Source: Acetobacter farinalis
Lineage (GTDB): Bacteria > Pseudomonadota > Alphaproteobacteria > Acetobacterales > Acetobacteraceae
Length of the DNA: 28,155 nt
Direction of reading: 5' to 3'
Assembly (NCBI RefSeq): GCF_026240015.1
Contig: NZ_JAPIUX010000023.1
Location: forward strand, 1 to 28,155
In this document: piece by piece, positions 24,122-28,155 of the stretch
How positions within the stretch are numbered: position 1 is the first letter of the stretch
How the letters are laid out: every line of letters begins with the position of its first letter
The notes under the pieces: generated by a model
What the model saw: the letters and a program-made list of their open reading frames with translations, nothing else
Told to the model about the DNA's origin: nothing
The model's database searches: none
Position numbers and translations under genes: made by a program

Positions 24122-25030
24122 TTGGGTTTACGCAAGGACATATGGCGTGTTGGTATCTGTCACGCGCCTCTGAATGCTCTTGTCGAGCAGGGGTCCTTGG
24201 AAAAAACATCTGTTTCCTGGCTTCCCGGCATGGGTCCGTTCCAGTTTCTGGCTGATCCGTTCGGGCTGTGGAAAGACAACCTCCTGTATGTTTTTGTTGA
24301 GACCTACGATTACCGAAACAGACACGGTATTATAGAGGTCTTTACTTACGATACCTCGTTCCGGCTTCTGGAAAGAAAACTGGCCCTCTCCGAGCCTTGG
24401 CATCTGTCTTACCCATATGTTTTTGAAGCGGATGGCGAGATCTGGATGATGCCGGAAGCCTACCATTCCGGGAAATTGACACTCTATCGCGCCGTATCAT
24501 TCCCCGATGTGTGGGAGGCCGCCAGTGTTATCGATCTGGGGCCGGATGTTGCGGTGGATGCCACCCCGTTCTTCCATGATGGCCTGTGGTGGCTGTTCTA
24601 TACTCCCGCCGCAAAGCCCCCCAAGCCGGTTGGGGAGCTCTGTCTGGCCTTTGCCGAGCATCTCAAGGGACCGTGGAAACGCCATCCGGCAAATCCGGTG
24701 CGGCTGGACTCAGCCAGCACACGGCCGGGCGGCACTCCCATGGTCATGAAGGGACAGCTCATGCTGCCGGTTCAGGATTGTTCATGGACCTATGGCGGGG
24801 CTATCAGACCTTTATGGTTTGAGACCCTGACCGCGGAGCGGGTGGTAACGCATGCCGGGGCAAAAATTAAAATTCCCGCGCCGTTCGCACCCTATACAGA
24901 AGGCATGCACACGCTTTCATCCGTGGGGCCTGTCACGCTTCTTGACGTGAAGCGCACGGAGCTTTCCGCACGCGGGCTGTCTATTGAAATCATTCGAGAA
25001 ACAAAAAAGTTATTGCGGAAAACATTTTGA
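24122..25030 (+). CDS. Beta-propeller protein like GINT1 N-terminal domain (GH43-like fold)
   Basis: A 302-residue protein with repeated blade motifs: FQFLADPFGLW, LSYPYVFEADGEIWMMPE, VDATPFFHDGLWWLFYT, GPWKRHPANPV, RPGGTPMVMKGQLMLPVQD and EGMHTLSSVG. This pattern matches the N-terminal domain of glucosamine inositolphosphorylceramide transferase 1, which in bacteria often accompanies sugar-modifying enzymes in polysaccharide clusters. It has no signal peptide or membrane segment, and no transferase domain is attached. The start is TTG at 24122, directly after an in-frame stop, with AAAAGG upstream; no ATG fits without losing the first blade. Its stop overlaps the next gene. Whether it is an enzyme or a carbohydrate-binding partner is unknown. 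Confidence 0.8.
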   Translation: MGLRKDIWRVGICHAPLNALVEQGSLEKTSVSWLPGMGPFQFLADPFGLWKDNLLYVFVETYDYRNRHGIIEVFTYDTSFRLLERKLALSEPWHLSYPYVFEADGEIWMMPEAYHSGKLTLYRAVSFPDVWEAASVIDLGPDVAVDATPFFHDGLWWLFYTPAAKPPKPVGELCLAFAEHLKGPWKRHPANPVRLDSASTRPGGTPMVMKGQLMLPVQDCSWTYGGAIRPLWFETLTAERVVTHAGAKIKIPAPFAPYTEGMHTLSSVGPVTLLDVKRTELSARGLSIEIIRETKKLLRKTF

Positions 25031-26163
25031 AAAAACCTTATATGTTTTCGATCGGTCTCGTCATTCATGATTTTGTGTTTGGCGGGTCCGAGAGAATTGC
25101 AATCCGGCTGGCAAATCACTGGGCGCAGCAAGGCTTTTCCGTAGTGCTCTTCGCTGGTTCCGAACGGGGAGAGATGCGTGGCCTGCTTGACCCGCAGGTC
25201 AGGCTGGTGCGTGCACCTTCGGCAATCAGCCGTACACATTTTTCCATGTGGCAGGTTGCCGAAAAAGCAGCGGCATATTTCCGCCAGCACCCTGTGGCGG
25301 CCTGTTTTGTGCCGGGAAACTACCATTGGCCCGTGGCGTATAAGCTCGGGTGTCTGCCTCTTGAGGTTCGACCTGTTATCCTGACGCAGATCAGCTCCCC
25401 CATTTACAAGCCGGGGCGCAACGCATGGGCGCAGAAGTTTTTCAATATACGGATGCGGTTCCTGCTGCGGAACACCGACAGGCTGGTTGCGCTTGACAGG
25501 ACAACAGCGGCTCAGGCTGACGCCCTTTTCAGGCGCTCCGTTGCGGAAGCTATTCCGCTGCCAGCATTACCGGCGTCTCTCCCTGCGCCCAAAGCCGTTG
25601 AAAGCGGGAATTACGCCATTCTCGCCGCAGGACGGCTGACACATGCCAAAGGGTTTGATCTGCTGCTCAAAGCCTTTGCCTCTGTCGCCCGGGTTTATCC
25701 GGCGGCGTCCCTGACTGTTTGCGGGGCGGGGCCGGATCATCAGGCACTGCTTGATCAGGCCCGGAGTGAAGGGCTTCAGGATCAGGTTACTCTGACCGGA
25801 TATGTGGCGGATATCGGCCCCTACCTTGATAAAGCACGCCTTTTTGTCCTGTCCTCCCGCCGGGAGGGTTATGGGGCGGTTATTCTGGAAGCCCTTGCCA
25901 CCGGGCGGCAGGTCATCACGACAGCCTGCACGCCCGCCGCGGACGATTTCGCCAGCCACCCTGAGGCAGTGCGTGTCGTACCGGTGGAAGATGCCGATGC
26001 CCTGGCACAAGCCATGATTACCGCTCTGGCACAGCCTGCGCCCGATGCGCAGGGGCTGGCTGATCTTGTGCAACCCTTTTCCATCACGTGTGGGGGGCAG
26101 ATGTATCTTTCCCTCATGTCCTCGCTGCTTTGCCGCCGGGGTGCTGTGAAGGCCGTATCGTGA
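25027..26163 (+). CDS. GT4-family glycosyltransferase (GT-B fold)
   Basis: A 378-residue glycosyltransferase. The N-terminal domain has the acceptor-side loop FGGSERIAIRLANHWAQQGF. The C-terminal domain has the donor-binding motifs AAGRLTHAKGFDLLLKAF, VCGAGPDHQALL and the retaining-enzyme E-x7-E motif REGYGAVILEA (E280 and E288). No membrane helix is visible; it probably works at the cytoplasmic membrane face. The TTG at 25027 overlaps the stop of the propeller gene, so coupling is likely; ATG at 25042 is an alternative but lacks a binding site. The sugar and acceptor are unknown; a lipid-linked or envelope glycan is suggested by context. Confidence 0.9.
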   Translation: MKKPYMFSIGLVIHDFVFGGSERIAIRLANHWAQQGFSVVLFAGSERGEMRGLLDPQVRLVRAPSAISRTHFSMWQVAEKAAAYFRQHPVAACFVPGNYHWPVAYKLGCLPLEVRPVILTQISSPIYKPGRNAWAQKFFNIRMRFLLRNTDRLVALDRTTAAQADALFRRSVAEAIPLPALPASLPAPKAVESGNYAILAAGRLTHAKGFDLLLKAFASVARVYPAASLTVCGAGPDHQALLDQARSEGLQDQVTLTGYVADIGPYLDKARLFVLSSRREGYGAVILEALATGRQVITTACTPAADDFASHPEAVRVVPVEDADALAQAMITALAQPAPDAQGLADLVQPFSITCGGQMYLSLMSSLLCRRGAVKAVS

Positions 26164-26173
26164 GAGGCTCAGC

Positions 26174-27262
26174 ATGATATCGGGTCAGCCCGCCCGCCCG
26201 ATGCGTATCGGGTTTGTTATCCACACACTCGGCTTGATGGGGGGAACAGAACGCACCTGCTGCGCGGTGATGAACGGTCTGGCGGAGGACGCTGATGTAA
26301 CGGCGATCGAAGCTGTTTCAGAAGGTCCGCCAACGTATCCACTGAGCGAGCGCATCGGGCGAAACCTTTTATCAGAAAAGCCTGTTTCGCTTTTATGGTC
26401 CGCCCCAAAGCTCATCATGCGTCTTTACCGGATTATCCGGAACAGGCCGCTTGATGCGCTGGTTGTGGTGGAATCAACGCATGCGCTTTACGCCGTTGCG
26501 GCGGCCAGACTGGCTGGCGTGCGCTGCATTGTGTGGGAGCATTTCAATTACACTGTTGATCTGGGCAAGCGGAAGCGGCGATGGGGGCGCGCCATTGCCG
26601 CACGCTGGGCGCATGATGTTGTCACGCTGACACACCGGGATCAGGCTATGTGGCGCGAGAAAGCCCACCCGCGCGCGCAGATCCATTGCATTCCCAATAT
26701 GGCTCCGCCCGTTTCTGCCAGCCGCTATGATGACACGACAAGAATAGTGCTGGCTCTGGGTCGGCTGAGCCCGCAGAAAGGGTTTGACCGGCTTCTGGAG
26801 GCCTGGAGCCTGGTCGAGCAAGATGCGCGCTCCACGGGCTGGCGGTTGGCTATTGTGGGGGATGGCCCTCAAAAAGATAATCTGAAGAGGCAGGCCGCCT
26901 CTCTCGCCCGCGCCAGTATTCAGGATGCCCGCAAGGATGTCGCCTCCCTGTTTGCGCAGGCGGGGCTGATGGCCTCTTCCTCACGGTTTGAAGGGCTTCC
27001 CATGGTGCTGCTGGAAGCTGCCTCGGCGGGTGTGCCGATAGTCGCGTTTGATTGTGAAACCGGACCGGCAGAAATCATCGAGCCGAACCAAACCGGTATT
27101 CTTGTTGCACAGGGCGACAGCGCAGGGCTTGCGGAAGGGCTGTTATGCCTGATGGCAGACCCGGAAAAACGAAAAGCCTTCTCGGAGCGCGGAAAGAACC
27201 GCATGGCGCTGTTCAGCCGTGAGCACGTTCTCTCCTTGTGGTGCTCTCTGCTCGGAATATAA
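26174..27262 (+). CDS. GT4-family glycosyltransferase (GT-B fold)
   Basis: A 362-residue glycosyltransferase starting 10 bp after the preceding one, with GAGAGG 6 bp before the ATG. The acceptor loop is LGLMGGTERTCCAVMNGL, and the donor domain has ALGRLSPQKGFDRLLEAW, IVGDGPQKDNL and the E-x7-E motif RFEGLPMVLLEA (E273 and E281). It is only distantly like its neighbour, so the pair probably add different sugars or make different linkages. Best resemblance is to retaining hexosyltransferases of capsule, LPS or exopolysaccharide loci. It is the last gene of the three-gene cluster. Confidence 0.9.
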   Translation: MISGQPARPMRIGFVIHTLGLMGGTERTCCAVMNGLAEDADVTAIEAVSEGPPTYPLSERIGRNLLSEKPVSLLWSAPKLIMRLYRIIRNRPLDALVVVESTHALYAVAAARLAGVRCIVWEHFNYTVDLGKRKRRWGRAIAARWAHDVVTLTHRDQAMWREKAHPRAQIHCIPNMAPPVSASRYDDTTRIVLALGRLSPQKGFDRLLEAWSLVEQDARSTGWRLAIVGDGPQKDNLKRQAASLARASIQDARKDVASLFAQAGLMASSSRFEGLPMVLLEAASAGVPIVAFDCETGPAEIIEPNQTGILVAQGDSAGLAEGLLCLMADPEKRKAFSERGKNRMALFSREHVLSLWCSLLGI

Positions 27263-27404
27263 AAATCCGTGTATTTTTGCGGATCGGCCTGAAGAGTTCT
27301 GGCCGTATAGCCGGGGAGAAGAGAACGCCACTCACACATTCCGGTGAACACGCCCAAGCAAGGAAACGGGGCTGGGGGTAAAGCCGTTTAACAGGCAGCT
27401 CCTC

Positions 27405-27425
27405 AAAAAGCCGTAACCGGTTTTT
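27405..27425 (+). terminator. Possible rho-independent terminator after glycosyltransferase cluster
   Basis: AAAAAGCCG and CGGTTTTT pair with a one-base bulge and a small loop, and the right arm ends in T5. It is 143 bp after the last glycosyltransferase stop, in a 274-bp spacer that otherwise shows nothing recognisable. The GC part is only 3 bp, so this is tentative. Confidence 0.35.
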
Positions 27426-27536
27426 CCCCATCAAGAGGGAAGAGCCGGTATTCCATCAGGTCGGGCAAGCATTCTGGAAAACAGGGGCAGCGACAACAGA
27501 CCAGATGTTCTGCCGGCCACAGGCAAGGCGACGGTC

Positions 27537-27977
27537 ATGAAATTTACAGAACATCTCTCCTCTGCCGTCACACAGATCGGCGATTTCATAACACAGGCCA
27601 AACAGAATGAGTCCGGGCTGCTCTCCGTCCTGAATGATCTGCTCGGCCCGGTGCCCAAACCCGGTGCCCCCAGCAAACTGCAACAGAGAGCCGCCGCTGT
27701 TGGTATGGAAGATCTTATCCGGCTCTGGCAGACTCAGGATGACGCTCCGGCTGCAACCGAGGAAGAAATTCGACAGTTCTTCACGCAGGCAGAACTGGAC
27801 AATGTGTCCAATGAAACCGGGCTCTCTGATCAGGCGACGCTGAGCATGCTCCAGACTCTGCTGCCCACATGCGTACGCAGGCGGGCGCTCCACCAGCCTT
27901 TTACGCCCTCAGAGGCGGCTGGTGGGAGTAAAGAGCCTCATCCGGGCACGTGGAGGGATCGAAGAACCGTTGATTGA
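27537..27977 (+). CDS. YidB-like (DUF937) protein with aberrant C-terminus
   Basis: A 146-residue protein. Residues about 20-112 follow the YidB/DUF937 pattern: a short helical start, GMEDLIRLWQTQDDAPAATE, an EEEIRQFF segment, LDNVSNETGLSDQATLSMLQ, then LLPT. In the family this is followed by a short xVDxLTPxG ending. Here it changes at about residue 112 to a basic, Arg- and Pro-rich tail (CVRRRALHQPF...TWRDRRTVD) with no family resemblance. The tail runs toward an IS5-type transposase remnant. I infer that the true C-terminus was lost by frameshift or insertion nearby. Cellular role of the family is unknown. AAGGCGA upstream of the ATG is a fair binding site. Confidence 0.65.
   Translation: MKFTEHLSSAVTQIGDFITQAKQNESGLLSVLNDLLGPVPKPGAPSKLQQRAAAVGMEDLIRLWQTQDDAPAATEEEIRQFFTQAELDNVSNETGLSDQATLSMLQTLLPTCVRRRALHQPFTPSEAAGGSKEPHPGTWRDRRTVD
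27890..27925. repeat. Inverted repeat inside the aberrant tail of the YidB-like gene
   Basis: CCACCAGCC (27890-27898) and GGCTGGTGG (27917-27925) are perfect 9-bp complements with an 18-base loop. A hairpin this strong is unusual inside a coding region; it may be the terminator of the original gene or structure belonging to the insertion sequence end. Confidence 0.5.
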
Positions 27978-28039
27978 TGTGCTTGGCCAGTAATTTCTGG
28001 GTTTTGGCGATTTGATTGACGGTTTTCGGGAGAGCTTTT

Positions 28040-28060
28040 GATCTGCGTTTTGAGCAGATC
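28040..28060 (-). terminator. Hairpin downstream of the IS5-type transposase
   Basis: GATCTGC (28040-28046) and GCAGATC (28054-28060) are perfect 7-bp complements, 24 bp beyond the transposase stop on its strand. It may end the transposase transcript or block read-through; no U-run follows. Confidence 0.4.
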
Positions 28061-28083
28061 AGGGGCTGCCCCCCGCTGGATTG

Positions 28084-28155
28084 CTATGCATTCGCGCTGA
28101 TCCGCTCCAGGAAGAGGAAACGGCGCATATTGTAGACGATATTGGCGAGCCCGAT
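28084..28155 (-). CDS. IS5-superfamily transposase, C-terminal fragment cut by window edge
   Basis: The reverse strand reads IGLANIVYNMRRFLFLERIS then ANA and a TAG stop at 28086-28084. The pattern N-x-VYNMRR-x-x-LER is the usual C-terminal end of IS5-type DDE transposases, which are common in acetic acid bacteria. The catalytic core lies beyond the window. The end of the element falls somewhere between about 27868 and 28040; I could not identify the terminal repeat. Confidence 0.8.
   Translation of the reverse strand: MGLANIVYNMRRFLFLERISANA

Noticed and set aside
1..28155. Composite transposon bounded by the two edge insertion sequences
   Set aside because: The left element is IS3-type and the right is IS5-type, so they cannot mobilise the segment as a pair.
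1..28155. CRISPR array, tRNA or rRNA genes
   Set aside because: No regularly spaced direct repeats and no tRNA- or rRNA-like sequence were noticed on either strand.

Overview
The window looks like a chromosomal stretch from an alphaproteobacterium, most likely an acetic acid bacterium (Acetobacteraceae). This rests on the moderately high G+C, the protein styles and the gene mix (two self-contained tripartite envelope pumps, a TonB receptor beside a secreted phosphocholine-type phospholipase C, insertion sequences at both edges). It is an inference from composition and family resemblance, not a database match. No tRNA, rRNA or CRISPR array was seen.

Layout. The left edge is the 3' end of an IS3-family element (1-121) that has cut off a second ABC permease gene after 48 codons. 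Reading leftward from 6212 is a tight operon: membrane-fusion adaptor, MacB-type ATPase, duplicated-domain FtsX/MacB permease, TolC-family outer-membrane channel, then the truncated second permease. Divergent from it at 6369 is a two-component pair: an NtrC-like response regulator whose AAA+ domain has lost the sigma-54 contact loop and catalytic residues, and a histidine kinase coupled to it. The 156-bp divergent spacer is dense with repeats, including two tandem copies of a 16-bp palindrome (TGTYCGGAAMCGGACA) that probably serve as operators.

Rightward follow an MFS transporter and an ArsB-family anion permease, ending in a hairpin-rich convergent junction with a secreted S1/P1-type zinc nuclease (minus strand). 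Divergent from the nuclease are a TonB-dependent receptor and a twin-arginine-type phosphocholine phospholipase C. Together these three suggest an envelope or extracellular phosphate or nutrient salvage module, though no Pho box was recognised.

After a 425-bp spacer comes an overlapping three-gene RND efflux operon (inner-membrane pump, adaptor, NodT-type outer-membrane lipoprotein) with no adjacent regulator. A strong hairpin separates it from a coupled glycan or glycolipid cluster: a stand-alone beta-propeller protein resembling the N-terminal domain of glucosamine inositolphosphorylceramide transferase, and two GT4 glycosyltransferases. The right edge holds a YidB/DUF937-like gene with an aberrant C-terminus and the 3' end of an IS5-superfamily transposase.

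Most noteworthy for follow-up are the apparently ATPase-dead NtrC-like regulator with its tandem operators controlling (by inference) the ABC pump, the nuclease/TonB receptor/phospholipase group, and the small propeller plus two-glycosyltransferase cluster.
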